Under the pieces are notes generated by a model. The model worked only from the letters and a program-made list of their open reading frames with translations. It searched no databases and was not told the DNA's origin. This document shows, piece by piece, positions 35,351 through 47,185 of a stretch of DNA of 64,000 nt. Position 1 is the stretch's first letter. Each line of letters begins with the position of its first letter. Source of the stretch: Mycolicibacterium frederiksbergense. Its GTDB lineage: Bacteria; Actinomycetota; Actinomycetes; Mycobacteriales; Mycobacteriaceae. The translations under genes and the position numbers were made by a program. Location of the stretch: positions 5,998,249 through 6,062,248 of the forward strand of contig NZ_CP038799.1 of assembly GCF_012223425.1 (NCBI RefSeq), given 5' to 3'.

Positions 35351-37552
35351 GTGAGCCTGCCGACAACGAGCCGCCATGTTAACCCTTTGTTACGCACCAT
35401 AATTCGCTATGACGTGCCCGCATCGCTGGTCGTCTTCCTGGTCGCCCTGCCGTTGTCCATCGGTATCGCGGTCGCGTCCGGGGCGCCGGTGGTCGCCGGC
35501 CTCATCGCCGCGATCATCGGCGGCATCGTGTGCGCCGTCGTCGGCGGATCTCCGCTGCAGGTCAGCGGCCCGGCGGCCGGGCTGACGGTCGTCGTGGCCG
35601 AGCTCGTGGCGCAGTTCGGCTGGAAGGCGACCTGCGCCATCACCGCCGCCGCGGGAGTACTGCAGATCCTGCTGGGGCTGAGCCGGATCGCGCGCGCCGC
35701 GCTGGCCATCGCGCCCATCGTCGTGCACGCGATGCTGGCCGGCATCGGCATCACCATCGCCCTGCAGCAGGTGCACGTGCTGCTCGGCGGCGGCCCACGC
35801 AGCAATGCCTGGGAAAACCTGGTGTCGCTGCCCGGCCAGCTCGCCACACCGCGGTGGACCGATGTGCTCATCGGCGGGCTGGTCATCGCCGTCATGCTGT
35901 CCTGGCGGTTCACACCGGCCACCGTCCGCGCCGTCCCCGGCGCGCTGGTGGCCATCGTCGCGGCGACCACCCTCAGCTACCTGCCCGGCCTGGGCACCGA
36001 GCGCATCGTGCTCGACGAATCCGTCATCGAGGCCATCGGGCTGCCCGAGATGCCGCAGGGCACCTGGAGTTCCATCGCGCTCGCCGTGCTGACCGTCGCC
36101 CTGATCGCCAGCGTCGAGAGTCTGCTCTCGGCGACCGCCGTGGACAAGATGCACAACGGTGCACGCACCGACTTCAACCGCGAACTCGTCGGGCAGGGCA
36201 CCGCCAACGTGTCCTCGGGCCTGCTGGGCGGGCTCCCCGTCACCGGCGTCATCGTCCGCAGCACCGCCAATGTCGGGGCGGGCGCCAAGACGCGGGCGTC
36301 GGCCGCGCTGCACGGTGTGTGGCTGCTGCTGTTCTCGGTGCTGCTCGTCAACGTCGTCGAGATGATCCCGATGGCCGCCCTGGCCGGGCTGTTGATCGTG
36401 ATCGGCGTCCAACTCGTCAAACTCGCGCACATCGACCTCGCGCGCCGCACCGGTGAACTGTTCATCTACGGCGTCACGCTGGGTTGTGTGGTGTTCCTCA
36501 ACCTGCTGGAGGGCGTGCTGATCGGCCTGGTGCTGGCCATCGCCATCGCGGCGTGGCGCATCGTGCGGGTGTCCATCGTGGCCGAAGACCTCACCAGTCG
36601 CATCGGGGCCGGCGGCCCACCGCGCTGGCATGTGGCGATCACCGGGTCGTGCAGCTTCCTGGCGCTGCCCCGGCTGAATTCGGCGCTGTCGGACATCCCG
36701 CACGACGCCCAGGTGTTCATCGACCTCAACGTCGACTACCTCGATCACGCCGCGCTGGACGCCCTGCAGGAGTGGATCACACAGCACCGCGACCACGGCG
36801 CCGAGGTCACTGTCACCGAGACCGGCACTGCGCGAATGGAATTCGCGCACTCCCAGCCCCCGCGCCGCGACACCGAGGGCCGCCGGGTGGTCAGCGCGTT
36901 GCGGTTGATCTGGCCGGCGCAGCTCGCCGGCGGGGTGGACAGATTCAGCAACGGGCTGGCCCCGCTGCTGCGGGCCCGGATGGAACCGGCAGGCGGCAAA
37001 CATGATCCGCACACCATGCTGATCAGCTGTGCCGACGCACGGATCCTGCCGAACCTGATCACCGACAGCGCACCCGGTGAACTGCTCAACCTGCGCAACG
37101 TGGGAAACCTGGTGGGCGATGACCTGTCGGTCGATTCGGCGCTGAGTTACGCGCTGGGCCGGCTGTCGGTGCGCACCGTCGCGATCTGCGGGCACTCGGG
37201 CTGCGATGCCATGCACGATCTGATGCACGGCGGCGCCGACGGTTCGGTGGGGCGCTGGCTGGATCACGGCGCCGACGCGCTCGCGGCCTTCCGGGCCTGT
37301 GATCCGGTCGCGTCCGCGGCCGCGGACGCCGGATTCACCGGCACCGACCAGCTCAGCGTCGTCAACGTCGCCGTGCAGGTACGGGCGGCACGACGGCACC
37401 CCCAGGTCGCCGCACGGCTTGCCGATGGCACCGTCACCGTGGTGGGGCTGTTCCTCGATCTGGTCACGGCACGGCTGTACCTGGTGGATTCGGACTCGGT
37501 CACCGAGATCGACCCGCACGGCGCCCCCGTGACGGCCGCCACACCACAGTAA
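35351..37552 (+). CDS. SulP-family anion transporter fused to a beta-carbonic anhydrase
   Basis: A 733-residue fusion. Residues 1-420 are an SLC26/SulP transporter with 10-14 helices and the family pattern GPAAGLTVVVAE. About 420-510 form a STAS-like segment (HVAITGSCSFLALPRL...VFIDLNVDYLDHAALDAL). The last 200 residues are a beta-carbonic anhydrase with both zinc motifs, SCADAR (CxDxR) and CGHSGC (HxxC). It probably takes up bicarbonate or sulfate and interconverts CO2/HCO3- at the inner face, as proposed for Rv3273-type proteins. It is transcribed alone from a leaderless start, inserted between ftsK and the Rv2749 homologue. Confidence 0.87.
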   Translation: MSLPTTSRHVNPLLRTIIRYDVPASLVVFLVALPLSIGIAVASGAPVVAGLIAAIIGGIVCAVVGGSPLQVSGPAAGLTVVVAELVAQFGWKATCAITAAAGVLQILLGLSRIARAALAIAPIVVHAMLAGIGITIALQQVHVLLGGGPRSNAWENLVSLPGQLATPRWTDVLIGGLVIAVMLSWRFTPATVRAVPGALVAIVAATTLSYLPGLGTERIVLDESVIEAIGLPEMPQGTWSSIALAVLTVALIASVESLLSATAVDKMHNGARTDFNRELVGQGTANVSSGLLGGLPVTGVIVRSTANVGAGAKTRASAALHGVWLLLFSVLLVNVVEMIPMAALAGLLIVIGVQLVKLAHIDLARRTGELFIYGVTLGCVVFLNLLEGVLIGLVLAIAIAAWRIVRVSIVAEDLTSRIGAGGPPRWHVAITGSCSFLALPRLNSALSDIPHDAQVFIDLNVDYLDHAALDALQEWITQHRDHGAEVTVTETGTARMEFAHSQPPRRDTEGRRVVSALRLIWPAQLAGGVDRFSNGLAPLLRARMEPAGGKHDPHTMLISCADARILPNLITDSAPGELLNLRNVGNLVGDDLSVDSALSYALGRLSVRTVAICGHSGCDAMHDLMHGGADGSVGRWLDHGADALAAFRACDPVASAAADAGFTGTDQLSVVNVAVQVRAARRHPQVAARLADGTVTVVGLFLDLVTARLYLVDSDSVTEIDPHGAPVTAATPQ

Positions 37553-37591
37553 GGTGACTCGGCGAACCACTGGAGAGCCGAGGAGTAGCCC

Positions 37592-37906
37592 ATGCCTGTT
37601 GTCGTCGTCGCCACCATGACCGCCAAGCCGGAGTCCGTCGATATCGTCCGAGCGGCCTGTACCGATGCCATCGCCGAGGTACACGGTGAGCCGGGCTGTG
37701 AGCTCTATTCACTGCATGAGGCCGACGGGACCTTCGTATTCGTCGAGCAGTGGACCGATGCCGACGCGCTCAAGACGCACAGCACCGCACCCGCCATCGG
37801 CAAGCTGTTCGGCGCGGTGGGTGAGCACCTCGACGGTGCGCCCGATATCAAGATGCTGACCCCGGTCGTGGCCGGGGATCCCGCCAAGGGTCAGCTGCGC
37901 GGCTAG
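37592..37906 (+). CDS. antibiotic-biosynthesis-monooxygenase fold protein (Rv2749-type)
   Basis: A 104-residue ABM/dimeric alpha-beta-barrel protein ([41 protein letters not shown]). Members are cofactor-free monooxygenases or quinone-modifying enzymes; the exact substrate is unknown. GAGGAG precedes the ATG. It is 8 bases before the mycofactocin-type SDR, so it is probably co-transcribed with the next two genes, as in M. tuberculosis Rv2749-Rv2751. Confidence 0.8.
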   Translation: MPVVVVATMTAKPESVDIVRAACTDAIAEVHGEPGCELYSLHEADGTFVFVEQWTDADALKTHSTAPAIGKLFGAVGEHLDGAPDIKMLTPVVAGDPAKGQLRG

Positions 37907-37914
37907 ACGCGGAC

Positions 37915-38733
37915 ATGGGATCGCTATCGGGCAAGACCGCGTTCATCACCGGGGCGGCGCGCGGGCAGGGGCGCGCGCACGCCGTGACGCTGGCGTCCGA
38001 GGGCGCCGACATCATCGCCGTCGATCTGTGCCATCAGATCGCCTCGGTGCCCTACCCGTTGGCAAGCCCGGATGACCTCGCGGCCACCGTCAAACTCGTC
38101 GAGGAGACGGGGGCGCGTATCTACGCCGTCGAAGCCGATGTGCGCAAACGTGATTCGCTCAAGAGTGCGCTGCGCGCCGGGACCGAGGCCTTCGGCGATC
38201 GGCTGGACATCGTGATCGCCAATGCCGGGATCGCTCCGATGGCGGGTGAGGATGCCTGGCAGGACGTGATCGACGTGAACCTCACCGGCGTCTACAACAC
38301 CGTCGATGTGGCGATGAAGCCGATGGTGAAGTTCGGCAACGGCGGTTCGATCGTGCTGACCAGTTCGGTGGCCGGCCTGGTCGGGCTGGGCTCCCCCATC
38401 GCGGGTTCGGTCGGCTACGCCGCCGCCAAGCACGGCATCGTCGGCCTGATGCGGGTGTATGCGAATGTGCTGGCACAATTCAACATCCGGGTGAACTCGA
38501 TACACCCGGCCGGTGTGGACACCCCGATGATCGACAACGACTTCACCCGCAGCTGGCTCGAAGGGATGGCTCAGCAGTCCCAGCGGGGGCCCGACATGTC
38601 CAACGCCCTGCCGGTGCAGACGCTGCAGGTCGAGGACATCGCCAACGCGGTGCTCTGGCTGGTCACCGATGCATCCCGCTACGTCACCGGGGTCGCGCTG
38701 CCGCTGGACGCCGGGTATGTGAACAAACGCTAG
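37915..38733 (+). CDS. mycofactocin-coupled SDR oxidoreductase (Rv2750-type)
   Basis: A 272-residue SDR with the [16 protein letters not shown] cofactor loop typical of mycofactocin-coupled dehydrogenases, which hold NAD tightly and pass electrons to mycofactocin. Catalytic residues are in VLTSSVAG (Ser) and GYAAAKHG (Tyr-x3-Lys). A long insert after strand 2 ([14 protein letters not shown]) is also characteristic. It likely oxidises an alcohol. The GTG of the next gene overlaps its stop by one base. Confidence 0.85.
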   Translation: MGSLSGKTAFITGAARGQGRAHAVTLASEGADIIAVDLCHQIASVPYPLASPDDLAATVKLVEETGARIYAVEADVRKRDSLKSALRAGTEAFGDRLDIVIANAGIAPMAGEDAWQDVIDVNLTGVYNTVDVAMKPMVKFGNGGSIVLTSSVAGLVGLGSPIAGSVGYAAAKHGIVGLMRVYANVLAQFNIRVNSIHPAGVDTPMIDNDFTRSWLEGMAQQSQRGPDMSNALPVQTLQVEDIANAVLWLVTDASRYVTGVALPLDAGYVNKR

Positions 38734-39604
38734 TGGCTGCGAACCCGGCTGCGCAGACGGCCTTCGGGCCGATGGTGCTGGCTGCCATCGAGCAGTTGGA
38801 GGAGCCCGAGCGCCGCCTGGTTGACGACGACCTCGCGGAGTCCTTCCTGCCCGGCAGACTGCGCGCGCTGGTGCGGCTGGCGCGGTTCGGACCGCTGCGC
38901 CGCATGCTCATCGCCGCCTCGGACCGGTCCGGCCCCGGACTGTGGGCCAGCGTGGTCTGCCGGAAACGGTACATCGACGAGAAGGTGTCCGACCCGGTCA
39001 GCGAGATCGATGCCGTGGTGATCCTGGGTTCCGGGCTGGACACCCGGCCCTATCGCATCGCCCGGTACGGCGATCTGCCGGTGTACGAGCTCGACCAGCC
39101 CGTCAACATCGAACGCAAGACTGCGGCGGTGCAGCGGGCGCTGGGCGGCGTACCCGCATCGGTGCAGCTGGCGGGCGTGAATTTCGAGCATGACAACGCG
39201 ATGACGGTGCTGGCCGACAACGGTTTTCGCGATACCGGGCGAACGCTGTTCATCTGGGAGGGTGTCACCCAGTACCTGACGCCCGAAGGCCTGCACCGCA
39301 CCTTCGAGCAATTGCGTGCCGTCACACCGGGCAGCCGGCTGATCTTCACCTATGTCCGGCAGGACTTCATCGACGGCACGAATCTTCAGGACGCCGAGGC
39401 CGTGTACCGAAAGTTTCGGCGGCGCAGCCAGGTCTGGAAGTCCGGTCTGGATCCCGAACGGGTCGAGGAGACCCTGCGCGGCTACGGATGGCGGGTGCTC
39501 GAACAGGTAGGCCCCAGCTACTACCGGGACCTCTACATCCGGCCGACGGGACGCACGATCAGGGCTTCGCCCATCGAGTGGACCGCGCTGGCGGTGCGTT
39601 CGGA

Positions 39605-39608
<4 letters not shown>
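38733..39608 (+). CDS. class I SAM-dependent methyltransferase (Rv2751-type)
   Basis: A 291-residue O-methyltransferase of the leucine carboxyl methyltransferase (PPM) family common in mycobacteria. The SAM-binding loop is ILGSGLDTRPYRI, followed by the acidic VYELDQPVNIERK, and WEGVTQYLTPEG is the family motif. The target is unknown. It ends in a CTAG stop shared with the convergent rnj gene. Confidence 0.8.
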
Positions 39609-42830
<3,222 letters not shown>

Positions 42831-42893
42831 GCCGCAGGCAAGGGACCGAGGCGTCGGCCGAAATTGGTGTCGAGGCAGACCAACGGGCCGCAT

Positions 42894-42899
42894 TAGGCT
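42894..42899 (+). promoter_or_regulatory. -10 box of the ESX toxin operon
   Basis: TAGGCT is followed by 6 nt and the GTG at 42906. It should drive the whole four-gene unit, since the downstream genes overlap. Confidence 0.5.
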
Positions 42900-42905
42900 G
42901 GATCT

Positions 42906-43220
42906 GTGGCTGGTCATCTCGAGGTCGATACGGATGCTGCGTTCAGTACCTCGCGTTCGGTGAGCGCCGACGCCGAGGAACTGCGCGAAGGTGTGGCTGA
43001 GCTTTCGCACGAATGGGCGAATGTGTCACGTGGTTGGTCGGGCGCCGCCGCGTCCGCATACTCGCCGTTGTTCCAGGAATGGCAAGAGGGTGCTGCAAAG
43101 CTTGTCGAATCGCTTGCCGAGTCGGCGAACCTGCTCGCCGAAGCTGCGGTCCGCTACCAAGAGCAAGACACCGCCTCGTCTGAGTCCGTCGCGGCGACGG
43201 CCCGACAGATGGGGCTCTGA
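42906..43220 (+). CDS. WXG100 protein, EsxF-like
   Basis: A 104-residue type VII secretion substrate. The helix-turn-helix has the W-x-G turn in SRGWSGAAAS (W44, G46). The C-terminal export signal Y-x3-D/E is YQEQD (Y84-D88). Length, the RYQEQ-TAS segment and gene order resemble M. tuberculosis EsxF (Rv3905c), the first gene of the esxF-esxE-cpnT locus. It should pair with the next protein for export of the toxin. The ATG of the next gene overlaps its stop by one base. Confidence 0.8.
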   Translation: MAGHLEVDTDAAFSTSRSVSADAEELREGVAELSHEWANVSRGWSGAAASAYSPLFQEWQEGAAKLVESLAESANLLAEAAVRYQEQDTASSESVAATARQMGL

Positions 43221-43504
43221 TGCGCTACCGGGTCGAACTCGACGAACTCCTGACCTTCGTCGACAAACTGGAGTCGTTCGGAAAGCGCGCCGAAGCCATC
43301 GCCGCTCGGGTCGACAGCCAGGTGGCCGACCTTCACGCAAGCTGGTCTGGCGACGCCGCGACCGCTCATCGCGCCCAGCACGACGAGTGGATCGCTGCCG
43401 CGGCTCAGATGCGGGAGGCGGTGATGGACCTTCGTACAGCGGCGCACACCGCGCACCAGAACTACACCGATGCCGCGCGTCTCAACGTCGAGATGCTCTC
43501 ATGA
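43220..43504 (+). CDS. WXG100 protein, EsxE-like
   Basis: A 94-residue helical-hairpin protein with the W-x-G turn in HASWSGDAA (W42, G44). The C-terminal stretch HTAHQNYTDAARLNVEMLS resembles the C terminus of EsxE (Rv3904c). It has no Y-x3-D/E of its own, as expected for one partner of a heterodimer. Its stop overlaps the toxin ATG by 4 bp, so the two are translationally coupled. Confidence 0.8.
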   Translation: MRYRVELDELLTFVDKLESFGKRAEAIAARVDSQVADLHASWSGDAATAHRAQHDEWIAAAAQMREAVMDLRTAAHTAHQNYTDAARLNVEMLS

Positions 43505-44769
43505 CAGTCCAGGACGTCGATCCGGAAACCTTCTACGGCGTCGGGGCACGGCTGTTCGAACTGGCCGGCGACATGTATGACGCGTTCCAGGTCAACGTCA
43601 CGATTCTCGGTGACACCGGTGCCATGGCCGGCAGCGACGATGCCGGCACCGCATGGGCACAGTCGTATGACGCGCGCGTCGGTGAAGTGCTCGGAGCCGT
43701 CAATGACCTGACATTGGCCTTGGAGAACTACGGCGGCGTCATCGTTCAGGCTGGGTACAACCACGCCGTCGCCGAGCACAACGCCACGCCGGGATCAGGG
43801 GCCCCACCGGTGAAACCGGCCGAACCCGTCAGCGTCGCGGGCATCCTGGCTGCGCCGCCGTCGGCAGGCGGTCCCGGAAAAGGCTTGATCGACAACGCCA
43901 TCGGCCTGGCCGACCAAGTCGGCGTGCCGGTGCCCGACGGTGACACCGACAAGATCGACAAGGCCGCGCAGGCGTGGGATCGGCTGGCGACGGTCTACCA
44001 GACGACGACGGTCGTCGAAGCGCTGGAGGTGAACGCTCGCCGGTTCAACGACACGAAGTCACCCGAAGTGGAGTTCATCGGCCGGGATCTGCTCGAGTTG
44101 CGCGATGCCACCAAGGCGATTCTGGACAGCTGCGCCGAATTGTCCAAGTCGTGCAACGACTACCGAACTGCGCTCGATGAACTCCGGGACAATATCGGAG
44201 GGATTCTCGAAGACCTCGCCATTGAGCTGGGCGCAACCGCCGCGATCGGTGTAGCGGCGTCGTTCGTCACCTTCGGCGTCGGGGCTGTGGCCGCCACCGC
44301 CAAGGCCGCCCACACGATTACGAAGTTCGCGAAGATCATCGGGATGGCTGTTGCGTCATGGAAGATGACGAAGAACATCGCAGGGGGCGTCAAGAAGGTC
44401 GCGGATATCGCGAAGGTCCGCAAGCAGTTGGAGCGCATCAAGAATCTGGGGCGCAAGCGAAAAGACGGTGAAACAAGTCAACAGCCATCAGCGACCATAC
44501 CGCTGGGCGCGCCGAAGAGCATCAGCGGCTACACCAAGCACGCCGAAGAGCAGATCGCAGGCCGCGACGGCGGTGTGGGGGTACGGCGGGACGCGCTGGA
44601 AGATGCATTCAGCAATCCGGTGAAAAATGTTGAAAGGCTTGTCGATCAGCAAGGAAGAGTGAGTTACCGCTATACAGGCGACGATGCGACCGTCGTGGTA
44701 AATGAGCAAGGCAAAGTAATCACGGGCTGGGCAAATAAGAGCAGTGGCACGGGAGGAACAGGTGGATAG
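43501..44769 (+). CDS. CpnT-like type VII polymorphic toxin with a C-terminal RNase-like domain
   Basis: A 422-residue modular protein. Residues 1-95 are a helical secretion domain with MAGSDDAGTAWAQSYD, the pattern of the CpnT N terminus. Residues 96-130 form a Pro/Ala linker and 140-235 a charged helical part. Residues 240-290 are Ala/Gly-rich and hydrophobic (AIGVAASFVTFGVGAVAA), possibly for membrane insertion. The tip, residues 342-411, has YTKHAEEQIAGRD, RRDALEDAF and a final GKVITGWA; spacing and motifs fit a small RelE/BECR-type RNase or DUF4258-like fold. It carries no NAD-glycohydrolase (TNT) signature. The tip has lower GC than the rest, suggesting domain replacement. The activity is inferred. 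Confidence 0.72.
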   Translation: MTVQDVDPETFYGVGARLFELAGDMYDAFQVNVTILGDTGAMAGSDDAGTAWAQSYDARVGEVLGAVNDLTLALENYGGVIVQAGYNHAVAEHNATPGSGAPPVKPAEPVSVAGILAAPPSAGGPGKGLIDNAIGLADQVGVPVPDGDTDKIDKAAQAWDRLATVYQTTTVVEALEVNARRFNDTKSPEVEFIGRDLLELRDATKAILDSCAELSKSCNDYRTALDELRDNIGGILEDLAIELGATAAIGVAASFVTFGVGAVAATAKAAHTITKFAKIIGMAVASWKMTKNIAGGVKKVADIAKVRKQLERIKNLGRKRKDGETSQQPSATIPLGAPKSISGYTKHAEEQIAGRDGGVGVRRDALEDAFSNPVKNVERLVDQQGRVSYRYTGDDATVVVNEQGKVITGWANKSSGTGGTGG

Positions 44770-45025
44770 CAGCTTCGGATTTCTGAGCAAATCAGATAGC
44801 GATTTGTTGAAGGCGATTCTCAACCGGCGGAACCCGGAACTCTCTGCCCGAATCGGCCTGTCGGCCTCGGTGTCACGTGCAGACGCCGGCGGGGTCATAT
44901 CCGCGATCTCTGATGAACTCACCGACAACCTGGACGCGGATTGGGAGCCAACTCAGCACGGAAAGCGCATCAGCGACGTTCTCGCGCGCGTCAACGCGAT
45001 GCGTATCGCGGAATGGCCCGAGTAG
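44762..45025 (+). CDS. candidate immunity protein of the ESX toxin
   Basis: A small acidic protein of 87 residues (DSSFGFLSKSDSDLLKAI at the start, SAISDELTDNLDADWEPTQHG near the end) with no recognised family. GTG at 44762 has GGAGGAACAG directly upstream and overlaps the toxin stop by 8 bp; the GTG at 44744 is an alternative. Its position after the toxin, small size and matching low GC fit an immunity protein. In the CpnT locus the equivalent gene encodes IFT, to which no similarity is apparent, as expected if the toxin domain differs. Confidence 0.6.
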   Translation: MDSSFGFLSKSDSDLLKAILNRRNPELSARIGLSASVSRADAGGVISAISDELTDNLDADWEPTQHGKRISDVLARVNAMRIAEWPE

Positions 45026-45073
45026 CGCTAGATGTCCCGCTGACCGGCCCGTCGCCCCCGCCGAGATACGCAC

Positions 45074-45107
45074 AATGGTTGTTCAGGGTGCAGACAGCAC
45101 AACCATT
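45074..45107 (+). terminator. hairpin after the ESX toxin operon
   Basis: AATGGTTGT and ACAACCATT form a perfect 9-bp stem around a 16-nt loop, 48 bases after the immunity stop. It is the most plausible terminator of the module. Confidence 0.5.
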
Positions 45108-45149
45108 CCGCGTGATTCGGCGCTGTGCACTTGACTAGCAATAGCGCAG

Positions 45150-45200
45150 GGGGCGTTGATACTGCGTCCATGGCGTGAAAGTGCGAGAAGGCAACGCCCC
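45150..45200. repeat. inverted repeat in the ESX-SDR gap
   Basis: GGGGCGTTG (45150-45158) and CAACGCCCC (45192-45200) are perfect 9-bp complementary arms 33 bp apart. With the hairpin at 45074 they account for most of the 216-bp gap between two convergent genes; no gene was seen there. It may be the terminator of the SDR gene arriving from the other side. Confidence 0.35.
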
Positions 45201-45241
45201 GAACGCAGGGTCAATCCAATGCCCGCGGGCGATGTGACTCC

Positions 45242-45964
45242 CTACGCGGTACGCAGGTACTCCGACCCACCCACGTAGACGATGCCGGGGTGGTACTGCG
45301 AGTTGGCGGCACCGGCGATGGCGGCCGCGAACTCGTCCGTCGACGGCAGCGGTGCGCTGCGGCGCGGTTCGAGGGCGGGGCCCTGCAGCCGGGTCAGCAC
45401 GCTCGTCCCGTCGATCATGTCGCCGGACACGACGGTGAAATGAATTCCGCGACGGGCGAATTCGTGGCGCATGCCGTACATCGCGGTTTCGCCGGCACGC
45501 ATGCTCGCCGCGATCGGCGCGTAGCCCATCGGCACCGCCTTGTGCGGGTAGAAGTGCGCCTGGTGGCTGGTGACGAACACGACGCGGGCGCCGGGCGGCA
45601 TCAGCGGTAGCGCCAGCGCGACCAGGCGCCGCTGGGCGTCGCGGTTGAGTCGCATCGCGTAGCCGGGCTCGGCGTCGCGCTCCAGGCCACCGGACGCGTT
45701 GAGCACCAAGGTGTCCAGCCGGCCGAAGCGCTGGCGGATACCGGCGATCATCGCCTCGGCGGCGGACTCGTCGGAGATGTCGGCGGCCACCGCCGACGCG
45801 TGTCCTCCGGCGTCACGGATGGCGTCGGCCACGGCATGGGCCCGGCCCGCCTTTTCGCGGTAGTTGACGATCACGTGGGTCCCCGGGTGCGCGAGCTGAT
45901 GTGCGACCTCCGCGCCGATTCCGCGAGATGCGCTGGTCACCAGGGCGATCTGTGGTTCGTGCAT
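45242..45964 (-). CDS. SDR-fold protein with a non-canonical active site
   Basis: A 240-residue short-chain dehydrogenase with the cofactor loop VTSASRGIGAEVA and VAADISDES, LVLNASGG and FVTSHQAH segments. The usual Tyr-x3-Lys is not found: the matching stretch is GYAPIAASMRAGE, where related proteins have SKRAGE and the lysine is replaced by methionine. Dehydrogenase activity is therefore uncertain. ATG at 45964 with GAAAGGACCCAAC upstream is preferred over the start at 45979. It stands alone between the ESX module and the diguanylate cyclase. Confidence 0.72.
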   Translation of the reverse strand: MHEPQIALVTSASRGIGAEVAHQLAHPGTHVIVNYREKAGRAHAVADAIRDAGGHASAVAADISDESAAEAMIAGIRQRFGRLDTLVLNASGGLERDAEPGYAMRLNRDAQRRLVALALPLMPPGARVVFVTSHQAHFYPHKAVPMGYAPIAASMRAGETAMYGMRHEFARRGIHFTVVSGDMIDGTSVLTRLQGPALEPRRSAPLPSTDEFAAAIAGAANSQYHPGIVYVGGSEYLRTA

Positions 45965-46046
45965 GTTGGGTCCTTTCACCAGGCCGTCACGTCACGTACT
46001 CGGCTCACGGTACACCCAATTTAAGAAAAATAAGAGATCTTTAAGG

Positions 46047-47138
46047 TCACGGTGAGGTGGCGGTCGCATCGCTGCGATGTATCCGGTTTCCGCCCGCGCG
46101 CTTCGACCGGTACATCGCCAGGTCAGCGGCCCGGATCAGCTCGTCGAGGAACTCCGTCGGGTCCGCTGCGGTGCCGGGGACGATCGCCGCGCCGCAGGTA
46201 CCCAGGCTGGCAGTGATCTGCACCGGCAGTGCGGCAATACCGAGCCGGATACGTTCGACGGTCTCGGCGTGACTCTCGACGCTCGCCGTATCGGCGATCA
46301 CGAACTCCTCGCCGCCGAGACGACCCACGGCCGCATCCGCACCACAATTCTGGATGAGGACGGCACCGATCCCGACCAGCGCCTCGTCGCCTGCCGCGTG
46401 CCCCCTGGTGTCGTTGAGCCTCTTGAAGTCGTCGATATCGATCATCGTCACGTTCACCTCGGCGCGTTCCCCGCGACGCTCCAGGAGCATCTCGTGCACC
46501 GAGTTGAAGAAGGACCGCCGGTTCGGCAGCCCGGTCAGCGGATCGAAATCGGAGGACCGCAATTCCGTGTGCAACGAGTGCACCAATGCGTGGATACCGA
46601 ACGGCACGCCGAGATTGAGCCCCAACACCAGCAGCAGCGACGCGACCACGACGGCGGCGTCACCGGTATCGGCGAACAACCGGGCGGCGGCGATCGCTGC
46701 ACAGCCGACGGCCACCGCGAAATTGGCGAGCACGTGCACGAGCGCGTGGAAGTAGGCGAGCAGGCCGCCGATGGCCGCGAACATCGCGCAGCCCATCAGG
46801 GCGCCGTAGGAACTCGACAGCGCCAGGGTGCCCGCGGCGATCGACAGGCAGCACACCGCGTGGTAGATCAGCGACTGCCTGCGGGTGGGCCAACCGATCA
46901 ACCAGATGGAGCTGACCGCCAGCCCACACGCGGACGCCGCGATCGCCATGGCGCGCGTGGTAGCGGTGTCCGGCCCAGAGGGACTGGTCAGCATCACCAC
47001 CGGCACAGCGGCAAACAGCAGCGTGAACACGAAGGTCGCCAGCCGCCACGGCAGGTCCAGCCCGCGGTCCTGCAGGTAGACGCTGAACCAATGGAATTGG
47101 TCGGCCTGTCGCCACCACCGGCCGCCGCGCCCCGCCAT
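46047..47138 (-). CDS. membrane-anchored diguanylate cyclase
   Basis: A 363-residue protein with about six to seven hydrophobic helices forming an N-terminal MASE-like sensor (to about residue 190) and a C-terminal GGDEF domain (DFDPLTGLPNRRSFF; active-site loop LGGEEFVIAD). It should make c-di-GMP from two GTP. The inhibitory I-site RxxD expected five residues before GGEEF is absent (DAAVGRL), so product inhibition is probably weak. No EAL domain is fused. Confidence 0.85.
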   Translation of the reverse strand: MAGRGGRWWRQADQFHWFSVYLQDRGLDLPWRLATFVFTLLFAAVPVVMLTSPSGPDTATTRAMAIAASACGLAVSSIWLIGWPTRRQSLIYHAVCCLSIAAGTLALSSSYGALMGCAMFAAIGGLLAYFHALVHVLANFAVAVGCAAIAAARLFADTGDAAVVVASLLLVLGLNLGVPFGIHALVHSLHTELRSSDFDPLTGLPNRRSFFNSVHEMLLERRGERAEVNVTMIDIDDFKRLNDTRGHAAGDEALVGIGAVLIQNCGADAAVGRLGGEEFVIADTASVESHAETVERIRLGIAALPVQITASLGTCGAAIVPGTAADPTEFLDELIRAADLAMYRSKRAGGNRIHRSDATATSP

Positions 47139-47185
47139 CTGGAACAGTCTGCCCGTTATTTACGCATCCGTCACCCCGTACGCCG

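Noticed and set aside
35390-37684. 764-codon minus-strand frame
   Set aside because: Antisense of the SulP-carbonic anhydrase gene; product is His/Gln/Gly-rich without any motif.
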